This document shows, one piece after another, positions 8,514-18,277 of a stretch of DNA of 64,000 nucleotides. The stretch comes from Mesoterricola sediminis. GTDB lineage: Bacteria > Acidobacteriota > Holophagae > Holophagales > Holophagaceae. The stretch is taken from the NCBI RefSeq assembly GCF_030295425.1, contig NZ_AP027081.1, positions 744,001-808,000 of the forward strand, in the 5' to 3' direction. The first letter of the stretch is position 1, and every line of letters starts with the position of its first letter. The notes beneath the pieces are model-generated. The model was not told where the DNA came from. It did no database searches and saw only the letters and a program-made list of their open reading frames with translations. The position numbers and the translations under genes are program-made.

Positions 8514-9350
8514 ATGGACCTGAGATGGCTTTTCCTCTTTCCCCTCGCCCTGCCCCTGGCGGGGGGCGGCGACCCCCACCGGGAGCTCCTGGAGGAGCTC
8601 AACGGGCTCTTCCACGAGACGTACGCCTCCGCCCGGGAGGCGGCCCTGGCCCGGCAGGGGCCGGTGGCCGTGGTGTGGGGGGACCGCCTCCTGCTCTACC
8701 GGGACCGGCAGGTGGCCGCGGAGGCCGTGATCCGGCCGCCCCGGTACCACCACCTGAAGGCGGTCTCCCACGTGCCCCTCGCGGTGAGGCTCGCGGCCCT
8801 GCCCCTGGCGGGGGCGCCCCTCGACCCGGCGCGCGCGGCCCCGCTCCGGAAGCTGCGGGGGCGCCTCGCGGAGCTGCCCAGGGAGCCGATGCTGGACGCG
8901 TCCCTGGGCTTCCTGGACCGGATCCTGGCGCGGGGCGCCTTCAGCCGCCAGGAGGTGGACGCGTTCAGCGCCTCCCTGCGGCGGCCCCTGGAGGAGGCCA
9001 TGGGGGAGGCCGCCGTGCTCGAGCTGGAGGGGCTGGACGCGGCGGTGCGGGCCTGGGGCCCCCAGCCGCCGCCAGGGCTGCGGGTGGTCATCCTGGGCTC
9101 CCACATGGCGCGGGAGGGCGAGATCACCTGGCAGTACTTCGCCCGGCTCCTGGGCGAGACCCGGGAGGGGGACCGCATCGTCTACGCGGAGGAGAAGGCG
9201 GGGCCCGGGGAGGCCCTGACCCTTCTCGCCGCCCACACCGTGGACGGGGACCTGGGCCGGGCCTTTTTCGGGGACCCCGACCGCATGCACCGGGACCTTC
9301 TGGGGGACGCGGCCCGGGCCTGGCTGGATTCCCATCGCCCCCGCCGCTGA
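8514..9350 (+). CDS. exported protein of unknown function
   Basis: A 278-residue protein that I do not recognise. The N-terminus (MDLRWLFLFPLALPLAGGG) looks like a signal peptide, so it is probably periplasmic. The body is helical and rich in Leu, Ala, Arg and Glu, with no cysteine cluster or catalytic motif. A segment near residues 185-190 (GLRVVILGSHM) may form a beta-strand core. It stands alone between the tRNA and the hemerythrin gene. Confidence 0.75.
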   Translation: MDLRWLFLFPLALPLAGGGDPHRELLEELNGLFHETYASAREAALARQGPVAVVWGDRLLLYRDRQVAAEAVIRPPRYHHLKAVSHVPLAVRLAALPLAGAPLDPARAAPLRKLRGRLAELPREPMLDASLGFLDRILARGAFSRQEVDAFSASLRRPLEEAMGEAAVLELEGLDAAVRAWGPQPPPGLRVVILGSHMAREGEITWQYFARLLGETREGDRIVYAEEKAGPGEALTLLAAHTVDGDLGRAFFGDPDRMHRDLLGDAARAWLDSHRPRR

Positions 9351-9413
9351 GTCCGGCTACCATGGCGGTCTGATTCCCGAACAATCCCAAAATCAGGCTT
9401 TGCGGAGGGCGCC

Positions 9414-9836
9414 ATGGCGGCACGGACCTGGGACCGGACTCTGGAGACGGGCATCGAGGATCTGGACGCCCACCACCGCATCCTCTTCGACACCCTGAGC
9501 CGCCTCCGGGCCGCGGCCGGCGCGGGCCGCACGGCGGAGGCCCAGGACGTCGTCTATTTCCTGAGGGACTTCTGCGTCCAGCACTTCCTGGAGGAGCAGG
9601 AGCTGATGGTCCGGTCGGCCTACCCGGGTGATCCGGCCCACCGGGCGGCCCACGCCGAGGCCGCCCGGGAGGTGGACCTGCTGCTGGACCGCCTGCGCAG
9701 CGGTGCGGCGGCCCTCACTCCGGGTATCCTGGATGGACTGGATGCTTGGTTGGTCAAGCACATCCGGGAGGAGGACTTCCGCCTCGCGGAATTCCTGGTT
9801 CGCGCGGGAGCGCCGGAGGAGAAGGAGCCGTCATGA
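9414..9836 (+). CDS. bacteriohemerythrin
   Basis: A 140-residue single-domain hemerythrin, an O2-binding di-iron four-helix bundle. Iron ligand signatures are [28 protein letters not shown] and the final HIREED, giving the expected His/Glu/Asp set. In anaerobes and microaerophiles such proteins scavenge or deliver oxygen, which fits a genome with an O2-sensitive hydrogenase nearby. The stop overlaps the next gene (ATGA), so it is co-translated with phosphotransacetylase. Confidence 0.93.
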   Translation: MAARTWDRTLETGIEDLDAHHRILFDTLSRLRAAAGAGRTAEAQDVVYFLRDFCVQHFLEEQELMVRSAYPGDPAHRAAHAEAAREVDLLLDRLRSGAAALTPGILDGLDAWLVKHIREEDFRLAEFLVRAGAPEEKEPS

Positions 9837-10843
9837 ATGCCAATCACGAAGCCTGGTTCAAGGTCTTCAGGGAACGGGCCACGTCCCTGGGGCGCCACAT
9901 CGTCCTGCCCGAAGGCGTGGACGACCGCACCCTGCTTGCGGCTGGAAGCCTGCTCAAGGACGGCATCTGCAAGCTCACGGTCCTGGGGGATCCCGCCGCC
10001 ATGAACGCCCGTGCGGCCGAGCTCGGCGTCTCCCTGGCCGGCGCGACCCTGCGGAACCCCGCCACCGACGCCTCCCTGGCCCCCTTCGCCACGGAGTTCT
10101 ACGAGGCGCGCAAGCACAAGGGCATGACCGAGGAGAAGGCCCTGGAGACCGTGAAGCAGCCCCTCTACTTCGGCGGCATGATGGTGCGCACGGGCCAGGC
10201 CGACGGCTTCGTGGCCGGCGCCCTCAACACCACCGGCGAGACCGTGCGGGCCTGCCTCCTCACCATCGGCTGCGCCCCCGGGATCAAGACCGTGAGCTCC
10301 GCCTTCCTGATGATCCACCCGGATCCCCAGTTCGGGGAGCGCGGCGCCATGATGTTCGGCGACTGCGCCGTGATGCCCGATCCCGACGCCTCCCAGCTGG
10401 CCGAGATCGCCATCGCCTCCGCCGACAGCGCCAAGGCGATGCTCGGCGTGGACCCGAAGGTGGCCATGCTCAGCTTCAGCACCGCCGGCAGCGCCGAGCA
10501 CGAGAAGGTGGACAAGGTCCGGGCCGCCCTGAAGGAGGTCCGCGAGCGCCGCCCCGACCTGAACGTGGACGGCGAGATCCAGTTCGACGCGGCCATGATC
10601 CCCGCCATCGGCCAGAAGAAGTTCTCCGGCTCCAAGGTGGCCGGGGCCGCCAATGTCCTCGTCTTCCCCGACCTCAACGCCGGCAACATCGGCTACAAGA
10701 TCGCCGAGCGCTTCGGCGGGGCGAGTGCCAACGGCCCCTTCCTGCAGGGCCTCAAGAAGCCCGGCAACGATCTGAGCCGCGGGTGCACGGCGGTGGACAT
10801 CGTCAACACGGTGATCCTCACGGTCATGCAGACGGCCATCTGA
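9833..10843 (+). CDS. pta: phosphate acetyltransferase
   Basis: A 336-residue short-form phosphotransacetylase interconverting acetyl-CoA and acetyl phosphate. Family features are [10 protein letters not shown] at the N-terminus, [17 protein letters not shown], and the C-terminal segment [17 protein letters not shown]. It lacks the regulatory N-terminal domains of the long enterobacterial form. No acetate kinase gene is adjacent. The ATG overlaps the hemerythrin stop. Confidence 0.95.
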   Translation: MNANHEAWFKVFRERATSLGRHIVLPEGVDDRTLLAAGSLLKDGICKLTVLGDPAAMNARAAELGVSLAGATLRNPATDASLAPFATEFYEARKHKGMTEEKALETVKQPLYFGGMMVRTGQADGFVAGALNTTGETVRACLLTIGCAPGIKTVSSAFLMIHPDPQFGERGAMMFGDCAVMPDPDASQLAEIAIASADSAKAMLGVDPKVAMLSFSTAGSAEHEKVDKVRAALKEVRERRPDLNVDGEIQFDAAMIPAIGQKKFSGSKVAGAANVLVFPDLNAGNIGYKIAERFGGASANGPFLQGLKKPGNDLSRGCTAVDIVNTVILTVMQTAI

Positions 10844-10891
10844 GGTCCCCCCGCCGATCCGGAAGAGGGGCGCACGTTCTATGATCGAACC

Positions 10892-11902
10892 ATGCGCTCC
10901 CTCCTCCTGCTCCTCCTGGCCGGGCTGCTCACCGGGTGCACCTCCTCGGGTCTGGCCCGCAAGCTGGTCGCTGCCCCCAACCGGAGCGGCGCGTCCATCC
11001 GGAACCTGGTGGAGGTCGGCCGGGACTTCACCCCCCGCCGCTTCGACCTTCCGGCGACGGAGGGGCGCCCAGCCGTCTCCCTGGCGACCGCGATCGTCGA
11101 ACCCGGCGACTGGCACCTGGCCTACGCCTTCGACGCCGCCCGCACGGCGAAGGCCGTGAACCTTTCCCTGCAGATGTCCTTCCGCCGGCCGGAGGGGGCG
11201 CCCCCCCGGCCGCGGGGAACGATCTTCCTCCTGCACGGGTTCGCCCAGCAGAAGGAGCAGCTGGTCCCCTGGGCGGTGACCCTCGCCCAGGCCGGGTACC
11301 GGTGCGTGCTCGTGGATCTGCGCGGGCACGGGGGCTCTTCGGGGGAATGGATCGGGTACGGCGCCTTCGAGGCCATGGATCTCAAGCTCCTCCTGGACCG
11401 CGCGGCCGAAGCGGGGCTCGTGGAGGGGAAGGTGGGGGTCCTGGGGGTCTCCCTGGGCGCGAGCGCGGCCCTCCAGTGGGCGGGCCTGGACGGGAGGGTC
11501 GCGACCGTGGTGGCCCTGGAGCCCTTCGCCGATCCCCGGGCGGCCATCGAAAGCCTTCTGCGCAACTTCCCGCCCTTCCGCAGGAAGCTCTGGTGGGCCT
11601 CGGAGGCCACCCTCCGGAAGGCCGTCCAGGCGGCCCCCGGCGCGGCGGGCTTCCGGTGGGCTCAGATCGATATCCCCGGGGCGGTGGCGGGGTCGGGCCG
11701 GCCCGTGCTCTTCCTGCACGGGGCGAAGGATGCCCTGGTGCCGCCGGCCGACAGCGAGGTCCTGCGGGCGGTCGCCGCCCCGGGAAGCCGGCTGGTCCTC
11801 CTGCCGGAGGCGGACCACTTCACCCTGCCCTTCCTCCTGAAGCCCCAGGAAGCCGAGGTGCTGGGATGGTTCGAGGGGCGGCTCGGGACTAGAATGATCT
11901 GA
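10892..11902 (+). CDS. lipoprotein alpha/beta hydrolase
   Basis: A 336-residue membrane-anchored serine hydrolase. The N-terminus MRSLLLLLLAGLLTGC ends in a lipobox, with Cys16 the likely lipidated residue. The alpha/beta-hydrolase fold shows the oxyanion motif LLHGFAQQK, the nucleophile elbow GVSLGAS, GAKDALVPP for the acid and ADHFTLPF for the histidine. It resembles the dienelactone hydrolase/BAAT-like group. The substrate is not predictable. No operon partner is evident. Confidence 0.88.
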   Translation: MRSLLLLLLAGLLTGCTSSGLARKLVAAPNRSGASIRNLVEVGRDFTPRRFDLPATEGRPAVSLATAIVEPGDWHLAYAFDAARTAKAVNLSLQMSFRRPEGAPPRPRGTIFLLHGFAQQKEQLVPWAVTLAQAGYRCVLVDLRGHGGSSGEWIGYGAFEAMDLKLLLDRAAEAGLVEGKVGVLGVSLGASAALQWAGLDGRVATVVALEPFADPRAAIESLLRNFPPFRRKLWWASEATLRKAVQAAPGAAGFRWAQIDIPGAVAGSGRPVLFLHGAKDALVPPADSEVLRAVAAPGSRLVLLPEADHFTLPFLLKPQEAEVLGWFEGRLGTRMI

Positions 11903-11987
11903 AATCGAACCGTTCGTGCGCTACCCCAGGAAGTGAACCGCAGGCTGGTGTTTCATTTCGTCCATGCAGGAAGGGGGCAGGTCGGCC

Positions 11988-12887
11988 ATGAGACTTTCAC
12001 GCATATGGATCCTGTCGGCAAGCGTCGCCCTGGGGTCCCAGACCCTGCCGGAAGGCCTGGAGCAGGTCTATCTCCCCACCGTCTCGCCCGGGGTCGAATC
12101 GGTGACCTCCGCCCGGGAAACCCTGGCCGCGCTCCTGCGGGACCGTCGCCGCGAGGTGGGCGTGCGGTTCACGAAAGGCGGCCTCACCTCGATCGATATC
12201 ACGAAGTTCGACAACCGGAACGAATTGGCCGCCCTCCTGAAGGGCGGCAATTACGGTGATCTCAGCAGTTATACCTACGATGACGACCACAACCTGAGGT
12301 ACCTGCAATACAAGACGGTTTCGATTCTGGAGGACCGCATCGAACTGAGCCCACGGGTGGCCTTCTACTACGCGGACGTACTCGGGGTTCCCATCCGGGT
12401 GGCCAGGAAGCGGGCTCCAGACGGGTTCCCCTATGTGATCGTTCTGGGCCATGGGCTCTCCCTCCACTTCCAGAAGCCTGATCTGAAGGATGCGGAGAAG
12501 GCCGCCGATGCGCTCCAGTCCATCCAGCAGGGGGTCCGCAAGGGGGAGGAGGAGGCCGCTCGCTTCGAGGTCCTGGCCACCCGGTACCGCGCCCTGGCGG
12601 TCAAGCCGCCCGTCACCGAAGAACAACGGCGCTTCATCGTCCAGGCCAACGCCTTGAACCAGCAGAAGGACTACCGAAGGGCGATCGAACGGTACCGGAG
12701 GGCCCTTGCCGTGGACCCTGTGTCCTACCCCGCGGCCTACTTCAACATGGCCCTGCTCTCCGCTCAGGTCGGCGGGTACCGCCAGGCCATCGGGTTCATG
12801 AAGCAGTATCTGCTCCTGGAGCCCGAGGCCAAGGACGCGCGCAGCGCCCAGGACAAGATCTACGAATGGGAGATCCTGCTGGAATAG
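11988..12887 (+). CDS. exported TPR-repeat protein
   Basis: A 299-residue protein with a signal peptide (MRLSRIWILSASVALGSQ). The start at 11988 is preferred over the upstream ATG at 11964 because the signal peptide begins there. The first half is a beta-rich domain without a known motif. The last 90 residues form about two tetratricopeptide repeats (ALNQQKDYRRAIERYRRAL; YFNMALLSAQVGGYRQAI), indicating protein-protein contacts in the periplasm. It lies 9 bases upstream of another exported protein and is probably co-transcribed. Confidence 0.82.
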   Translation: MRLSRIWILSASVALGSQTLPEGLEQVYLPTVSPGVESVTSARETLAALLRDRRREVGVRFTKGGLTSIDITKFDNRNELAALLKGGNYGDLSSYTYDDDHNLRYLQYKTVSILEDRIELSPRVAFYYADVLGVPIRVARKRAPDGFPYVIVLGHGLSLHFQKPDLKDAEKAADALQSIQQGVRKGEEEAARFEVLATRYRALAVKPPVTEEQRRFIVQANALNQQKDYRRAIERYRRALAVDPVSYPAAYFNMALLSAQVGGYRQAIGFMKQYLLLEPEAKDARSAQDKIYEWEILLE

Positions 12888-12896
12888 GGAGATCGC

Positions 12897-14333
12897 ATGA
12901 GCCGCGCGCTGGCCTCGCTCCTCCTTGCCGTCCCCCTCTGCGCCCAGGTGGTTCCGGGCGCGTCGAGGCCGGTCTGCATCTACTGCGGAACGCCCCTGCC
13001 CAACGGCGTCCACGCCGCCCGCTGTCCCTATCATGCGCCGGCCCGGAAGCCGTCGGCCCGGCCGGTTGAACCGAAGGCCTCCCTGGCCGGAACGCTGTTC
13101 CAGAACCTGCTCACGTCCCTGTTCGCCTCCGACCCCGAACCGGAAGCGCCGGAGGCCCGGGCGGCGGCGGAGGCCGAGGCCCAGGCTGCGGAAGCCCGGC
13201 AGGCCCGGGATGAGGCCGCTCAGGCAGCCTACCTCCGGATGATGGAAGCCTACAAACCTCTGGACGGCTCCCAGGGGGCCGCCTTCAAGGCCCTCTCCAA
13301 CGCCCGCCTGGACCTGAAGCCCCTGGACGGGGAGACCCTCGAAGCCCGGGCCCGGGCCCCCTTCGATACGCCAGCGGGTCCCACGCCGTTCTTCGGGGAC
13401 ACCATGCCCCTCCAGGACATCCAGTTCCTTGTGAACCCGGGGAACGACCCTCGGGTGGTGGATCTGCGCAAGGCCGGACGCCTGCTGGTGGCGCGCCTGC
13501 GGGCGGATGCGCCCAAGGTCGAAGCGGCCCGGAAGCCCCAGGTGAGGACGCCCGATTGCGCGCGGCTGGCGCAGACCTTGGAGGGAGCCGTCCAGCAGCG
13601 GGCGGCATTCCAGAGGACGGTCCAGGCGTCCCAGGCGCAGGTGGACATCTGGGAGGCCGCCAATCGCGCCGCCCTGCTGAAGGCGGCGCAGGACGGCATG
13701 GAGGCCCTGACCGGCACGGTCCTGGATGCGATGAGCCAACGGGCCGAAGCGGCTGGCCGCCTGGAGCGGATCCTGGAACGGGAGGCCGGGAGGATGGGCA
13801 AGGAGGGCCTGGATGTGGCGGCCATCCGGGCCAAGATCCAGCGGCTCCGGGCCTTGTCCTCCGCCGGGCACCTCCTGGATTTCACCCGCAGCCTGGGCGA
13901 ATGGCAGACGTTCCTGAAGGATGGGGTCTCGGCCCTGCTGGCGCAGTTGGAAGGCTCCAACCGGGAGTTGGCTGAGATGTTCGCCGATCCGCGCCTGAAG
14001 GCGTATTTCGGCGGCGAGGCGCCCGCCCTGAACGCGCTGCTGGACCTCACCAAGCTGGCGGCCTCGAACCAGGTCGTGGGCAAGTGGGTGGCCCGGAAGG
14101 TCCCGGTCATCGCGGGCGTGGAACTGGCCCTCAAGGAGGCCTACAACGCCATGGACTGGTACCTGAGCTTCCAGAGGATCGCCGAGGCCCGCGCCATCAA
14201 CGGGACGGTGCTCGCGGCCGCGGACGCCATCCAGAAGCGCATCGACGACACGTTCATCGCCCTGGAAGGCTGCCACCCCGCGCCTTCGCCGCAGGCGGGT
14301 GGGCGGGGTCTGCCCGTTCCAGGCGCCGAGTAG
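12897..14333 (+). CDS. exported coiled-coil protein with zinc-ribbon-like CxxC motif
   Basis: A 478-residue protein of unknown function. A signal peptide (MSRALASLLLAVPLCAQ) is followed by CIYCGTPLPNGVHAARC, which resembles a half zinc ribbon. Next comes an Ala/Glu-rich helical stretch (about residues 80-115) likely to form a coiled coil, then long helices throughout. A more hydrophobic segment (KVPVIAGVELALKEAY) lies near the C-terminus. An AGGGAGA Shine-Dalgarno precedes the ATG. It is coupled to the TPR gene upstream. Confidence 0.8.
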   Translation: MSRALASLLLAVPLCAQVVPGASRPVCIYCGTPLPNGVHAARCPYHAPARKPSARPVEPKASLAGTLFQNLLTSLFASDPEPEAPEARAAAEAEAQAAEARQARDEAAQAAYLRMMEAYKPLDGSQGAAFKALSNARLDLKPLDGETLEARARAPFDTPAGPTPFFGDTMPLQDIQFLVNPGNDPRVVDLRKAGRLLVARLRADAPKVEAARKPQVRTPDCARLAQTLEGAVQQRAAFQRTVQASQAQVDIWEAANRAALLKAAQDGMEALTGTVLDAMSQRAEAAGRLERILEREAGRMGKEGLDVAAIRAKIQRLRALSSAGHLLDFTRSLGEWQTFLKDGVSALLAQLEGSNRELAEMFADPRLKAYFGGEAPALNALLDLTKLAASNQVVGKWVARKVPVIAGVELALKEAYNAMDWYLSFQRIAEARAINGTVLAAADAIQKRIDDTFIALEGCHPAPSPQAGGRGLPVPGAE

Positions 14334-14360
14334 GGCGCGCGGGTTCCGGGAGCTGTCCCC

Positions 14361-15137
14361 TCAGCGGGCCAGGGCCCTGCGCAGGGCGGCTTCCACGACG
14401 GGCGCCAGGGCGGCGAAGCCCGCGGCGTTCGGGTGGAGCCCGTCCTCGGCCAGGGCGCGCTTGAGCTGGCCGCGGCCGTCCACGGTGGCCGCGTGGAGAT
14501 CCGCCAGGTCCAGGCCCTTGCGGGCGCAGTAGGACCGGATCCACTGGTCCAGGGCCTGGATGCGGTCCAGGGGGCGCGTGACGAAGTAGTCCCGGGAGGC
14601 CTCGGTGTCGTTGTGGACGGGCAGGACGGTGCACAGGACGGGGCGGATCCCGTTGGCCACGGCCAGGTCGGCCATGGAGGCGAGATTGGCCTCGATGTCC
14701 TCGAGGGCGATGGGGCCCGTGTTCCCGGCGATGTCGTTGGTGCCCGCGAGGATCACGACGGCACGGGGGCGCAGGGCCACGACGTCCTGCTGGAAGCGGA
14801 GGAGCATCTGGCCCGTGGTCTGGCCGCTGATGCCCCGGTTCACGTAGGGGCGGCCGGGGAAGCTCGCCGCCAGGTCCCAGATGTCCGTGATGGAGTCGCC
14901 CAGGAACACCACGCGGTCCTCCCCGGGGCGGGGCGCCCTCAGCCGGGCGTTGGCGTCCCGGTAGCGCGCCCGCTGGCCCCAGTCATCCATCAGCTCGGCC
15001 TGGATGGACCTGCGCCAATCCTGGAGGTGGCGTTTGGCCGTGGCCAGGGTCTCGGCGGGGGTCGGGGGAGGCGCCTGGCCGAAGAGGGAGGGGGCCGCGA
15101 GGGCGGCCAGGCACATGAGGGAACGCCTGTTCGGCAT
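14361..15137 (-). CDS. exported SGNH/GDSL hydrolase
   Basis: A 258-residue secreted esterase/lipase of the SGNH family. Block I is VVFLGDSITDIWD with the nucleophile Ser, block II is NRGISGQT, block III is ILAGTNDIAGNTG, and block V is EDGLHPNAAG, carrying the Asp/His pair. The start at 15137 gives a proper signal peptide (MPNRRSLMCLAALAAPSLFGQ); the longer frame to 15251 adds a poor leader. It is the last gene of the minus-strand run that includes the DUF3857 proteins. Confidence 0.9.
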   Translation of the reverse strand: MPNRRSLMCLAALAAPSLFGQAPPPTPAETLATAKRHLQDWRRSIQAELMDDWGQRARYRDANARLRAPRPGEDRVVFLGDSITDIWDLAASFPGRPYVNRGISGQTTGQMLLRFQQDVVALRPRAVVILAGTNDIAGNTGPIALEDIEANLASMADLAVANGIRPVLCTVLPVHNDTEASRDYFVTRPLDRIQALDQWIRSYCARKGLDLADLHAATVDGRGQLKRALAEDGLHPNAAGFAALAPVVEAALRRALAR

Positions 15138-15154
15138 GGGAACTCCCGGGAAGG

Positions 15155-15181
15155 GCCCGTTCCAGAAGAGGACGAACGGGC
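15155..15181. other. hairpin in 15138-15354 intergenic stretch
   Basis: An 8-bp inverted repeat (gcccgttc/gaacgggc) with an 11-base loop, 18 bases upstream of the SGNH hydrolase start on the minus strand. It may act in the leader of that gene or end the upstream transcript. Nothing else recognisable was seen in the 217-base gap. Confidence 0.35.
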
Positions 15182-15354
15182 TTGCCTCGCTTCCAGTATG
15201 TCGGAGGTGCCGGCCGCACCCCAAGCGCCGGGCGCCCGGCACCACCGGCACGGGCCGTCCGGTGCGGGGCAGGGGCTTCGCGGCGAAGGCGCAGCTGGAA
15301 CCTCGACCTGGCGCGTCGCCTGGAGGACGGGGAGCCCGGCTGATGGAACCCCCG

Positions 15355-16260
15355 TCAGGGGCGGGTCGGCCCGTAGACGGCGAGGGCCTCCTCGAGGTTC
15401 TCGATCCGCTTGCTGGCCTTGACCTTCTCGGCGCTGTCCCGGCTCACGCGGATCCGGCCGTCGCGGATGCCCTTCAGGTTCTCCAGGTTCCGGCGCCAGC
15501 GGGCGAGAACGGCGGGGGGGACGGGAGCGATGCCCCCCGGCTCGAAGCGCCGGGGAGCGATCCGGGAGGGGAGGCCCCGCTGCCGGAGCTCCCGGGCGAG
15601 CTGGGGCAGGTGGGCGGCGCCATAGACGATGAGGATCCGCTTCGCGCCGGGCGCGGCGTCCAGGGTGTGCTCGATGACGCGGCGGTTGCGTTCGATCCAG
15701 GCGCCGCCCGCGATGTCCGCCGGGGTGTTGTCGCCGGCCACCTCGAAGAACATGTGGTCCACCTCGGCCAGGAAGGGCCCGTGCAGGAATTCGTAGAGCC
15801 CCTTGGCCTCGGCCGCGGCCTGCAGCTCCTTCACGGTCTTCTGCCCGATGGCGTCGATCTCGGCCCGGACGGCGGCGGGAACCTGGGCCTCCGCGCGGTC
15901 CTGCCAGGCCTTGGCGATGCGCCAATCGGTGGGCGCCACCCGGGCGTGGAGGTCCGGGGCGATGGCGGCGATGAAGGCCGCCTCGGGGGGGAAGTAGCCC
16001 TCCATGGGGCCGTCGAAGGCCTCGGGCTCGATCTCGAGGCAGATGAGATCGGGGCCGATGGCCTCGATCTGGCGCCGGAGGTCGCCCAGGGAGAAGTGCA
16101 TCCCGGGTTTCATGTGCATGTCGTGGACGGTGCCGAGGAGGACGATCTCGGGCCCGGGGGCCTGGCCGAAGGCGAGGGCGGTCGCGAGGAAGGCGAGGGC
16201 CAGGGGGCGCCAGGGGCGGCGCTTCCGGGCCGAAGGCATGGATGGGGACGGGCTGGGCAA
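15355..16260 (-). CDS. exported TraB/Tiki-like family protein
   Basis: A 301-residue protein resembling the TraB/PrgY/ChaN-like superfamily of putative metal-dependent proteases or haem-binding proteins. Conserved features are IVLLGTVHDMHM at the mature N-terminus, an ICLEIEPEAF glutamate segment and ILIVYGAAHLPQL near the C-terminus. Positively charged residues and a hydrophobic stretch (PLALAFLATALAFGQ) form a signal peptide. Met9 at 16236 is an alternative start. It is 37 bases downstream of the active-type DUF3857 protein and may share its transcript. Confidence 0.75.
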   Translation of the reverse strand: MPSPSPSMPSARKRRPWRPLALAFLATALAFGQAPGPEIVLLGTVHDMHMKPGMHFSLGDLRRQIEAIGPDLICLEIEPEAFDGPMEGYFPPEAAFIAAIAPDLHARVAPTDWRIAKAWQDRAEAQVPAAVRAEIDAIGQKTVKELQAAAEAKGLYEFLHGPFLAEVDHMFFEVAGDNTPADIAGGAWIERNRRVIEHTLDAAPGAKRILIVYGAAHLPQLARELRQRGLPSRIAPRRFEPGGIAPVPPAVLARWRRNLENLKGIRDGRIRVSRDSAEKVKASKRIENLEEALAVYGPTRP

Positions 16261-16297
16261 GGGGGTCTCCTGGGGGGTGGACGGGATCCGGGGCGCC

Positions 16298-18277
16298 TCA
16301 GGGCGCGCCCGCGCCCCATTGGAAGCGCAGGCCCTGGTCCAGCAGCTTCTGGATGAGCTGGCGGTCCGCCTTCCAGGCCTGCACCCCCTCGGGGCGCCGG
16401 TCCCAGGAGAAATCGGCGTCCTTGAGGCGGTCCTCCAGGTCGAGAAGGAGCCGGGGGCCCTCGGCCCGGGCCGTCCAGCGCAGGCTGCGCAGGGGGGTGT
16501 CGCTCTTGAGTTCGGGGAGGGAGGGCTGGGCGGGCGCGGGCAGCGTCCACGCGGCGTGGATGACCAGCTCCCGGTTGGCGCGGCGCTGGAAGGGCAGCCG
16601 GCGGGGGACGCCGGGTTTCTGGGCCGCGGCCGGGGCGGAGGGCAGGCCCCAGTCGATCAGCGTGCCGCGGGTGCCGGTGGTGTACCAGCCCTGGGGGTGG
16701 CGGAGCTTGAAGCGGACCTCGAAGGGCCGGTCCACATCGAGGGGATCCCCGGTCGAGAGGTCGGTGAGGGCGCCCCCCGGCGGGATCTGGAAGCCGGTCC
16801 TGACGAGGTGCCGGCGCAGGTCGTCCAGGCCGCCCACATGGGCCACCTCCCGCAGGCCCCAGGCATCGGCCGACTCCCGGATCCGGACCGTGGCCTGGAC
16901 CGCGCCCGAGGCTTCGGCGGCGCCATCCAGATCCACCTCGACCCGGGGGCGCGCGGTGGCGGTGTCGGGCACCCGGACCCAGATGCCGCCTTCGGGGGTG
17001 CAGATCAGGAGCCGCCGCCCCCGGTGATCGGGCGGGAGGAGCCCCATCGAGGTGTACCGGGCCGTGGCGTCCACCAGGAGGAAGCGGCCCGCGGGCGTCT
17101 CCACCTCCGCGGGCCAGCCCAGGCTTTCGGGGAGCCGGATCGCGGCGATCACATGGTTGAAGGCATAGGCGCTCACGGGCGCGTCGTCGGCGATGGCGCC
17201 GTCCTGGATGCGGCAAAGGGCGGGGAAGGCCTTGAGGCCCGCCTGGGCGGCTTCCGCGATGAGGCAGGTGGCCAGGTCCTTGCAGTCACCGTAGCGGCGG
17301 CGCATCACTTCGGCGGGGGACACGGGGATCCAGCCCCGTTCGGGGGTCAGGTAGACGGCCCTGTACACCAGTTCCCGGCGCATCCAGCGGCTGATGGCGG
17401 CGAGGGCCTCCCGGGGCGGCAGGCCCGCGAGGCCGGGGATGCTCCCGGGGGCCCGGACCTCGTCGTACCGGGCCCAGAGCCAGGCGCCGAGGGCCGCCCA
17501 GGTGGTTCTGGGCGCGCTCCGGAGGTCGCCGGGATCCTGGAAGCGCAGGAGGACCTTGGGCAGGATGTCGGGCAGGTAGGGGGTGGCGCGCTCGTGCTCG
17601 GGCAGGGGGGGGATGGCGTTGGCCGCGAGGCCGCCCCCCTCCAGGGGTTCGGGTCGCAGGCCCCATTCGGCCCAGTTCCGCGTCTCCAGGGGGGAGGCCA
17701 CCTCGGAGAGGTCGCTGAAGAAGCCCCCGCGCTTGGCGAAGGCCAGCTCCCAGCGCCGGATGGGGATGTCCTCCGGCAGGTACCAGACCTTGTCGGGCCC
17801 CATGGGCAGCCGCTCCACCGTCAGGGCCTCGAAGGCCACCAGGCTGCCCGGAGCCACCCGCTGGAGCCAGGCCGACGTCCTCACCCGGGTGCTGACCTCG
17901 CCGTCCGAATCCGCGTCCGTCCAGGCGACATCATCGCGCTCCAGCTTCACCAGCTCGCCATCGGGGCGGAGGTTCCAGCCCTTGAGGTGCTTGAGGCGGG
18001 AGGCCCGGCCACCGAGGCTGTGGAGGGTGTAGGCCCCTTCCTGGAGCCCGCGCTCGCCCAGGACCTTCACCAGGCGCAGGGTCCGCACGCGCACTTCCCC
18101 GCCGCCGGTGTAGGCCGCTTCCTGGCGGAGGAAGAGCCCCCAGGCCCAGGCCCCCGCCGGGGGCGCCTCGGCCTGGGCCGCCTGGGCCGGTCCCCGCGCC
18201 CATTCGGGCAGCCGGGAAACGTCCTGGGCGGGCAGGGCCAGGGCGAAGAGCACGGAGAAGAGGAGGCGACGGATCAC
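16298..18277 (-). CDS. DUF3857/transglutaminase-like protein, catalytic triad intact
   Basis: A 659-residue exported protein with an N-terminal DUF3857 beta domain, a central transglutaminase-like (papain-fold) domain and a C-terminal beta domain. The triad is visible: C332 in RRYGDCKDLAT, H375 in AFNHV and D403 in LLVDATA. The signal peptide is MIRRLLFSVLFALALPAQ. It overlaps the upstream paralogue by 4 bases (ATGA), so the two are co-translated. Function in this family is unknown; a periplasmic protease or peptide-linking role is possible. It is the only one of three tandem paralogues that keeps the triad. Confidence 0.88.
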   Translation of the reverse strand: MIRRLLFSVLFALALPAQDVSRLPEWARGPAQAAQAEAPPAGAWAWGLFLRQEAAYTGGGEVRVRTLRLVKVLGERGLQEGAYTLHSLGGRASRLKHLKGWNLRPDGELVKLERDDVAWTDADSDGEVSTRVRTSAWLQRVAPGSLVAFEALTVERLPMGPDKVWYLPEDIPIRRWELAFAKRGGFFSDLSEVASPLETRNWAEWGLRPEPLEGGGLAANAIPPLPEHERATPYLPDILPKVLLRFQDPGDLRSAPRTTWAALGAWLWARYDEVRAPGSIPGLAGLPPREALAAISRWMRRELVYRAVYLTPERGWIPVSPAEVMRRRYGDCKDLATCLIAEAAQAGLKAFPALCRIQDGAIADDAPVSAYAFNHVIAAIRLPESLGWPAEVETPAGRFLLVDATARYTSMGLLPPDHRGRRLLICTPEGGIWVRVPDTATARPRVEVDLDGAAEASGAVQATVRIRESADAWGLREVAHVGGLDDLRRHLVRTGFQIPPGGALTDLSTGDPLDVDRPFEVRFKLRHPQGWYTTGTRGTLIDWGLPSAPAAAQKPGVPRRLPFQRRANRELVIHAAWTLPAPAQPSLPELKSDTPLRSLRWTARAEGPRLLLDLEDRLKDADFSWDRRPEGVQAWKADRQLIQKLLDQGLRFQWGAGAP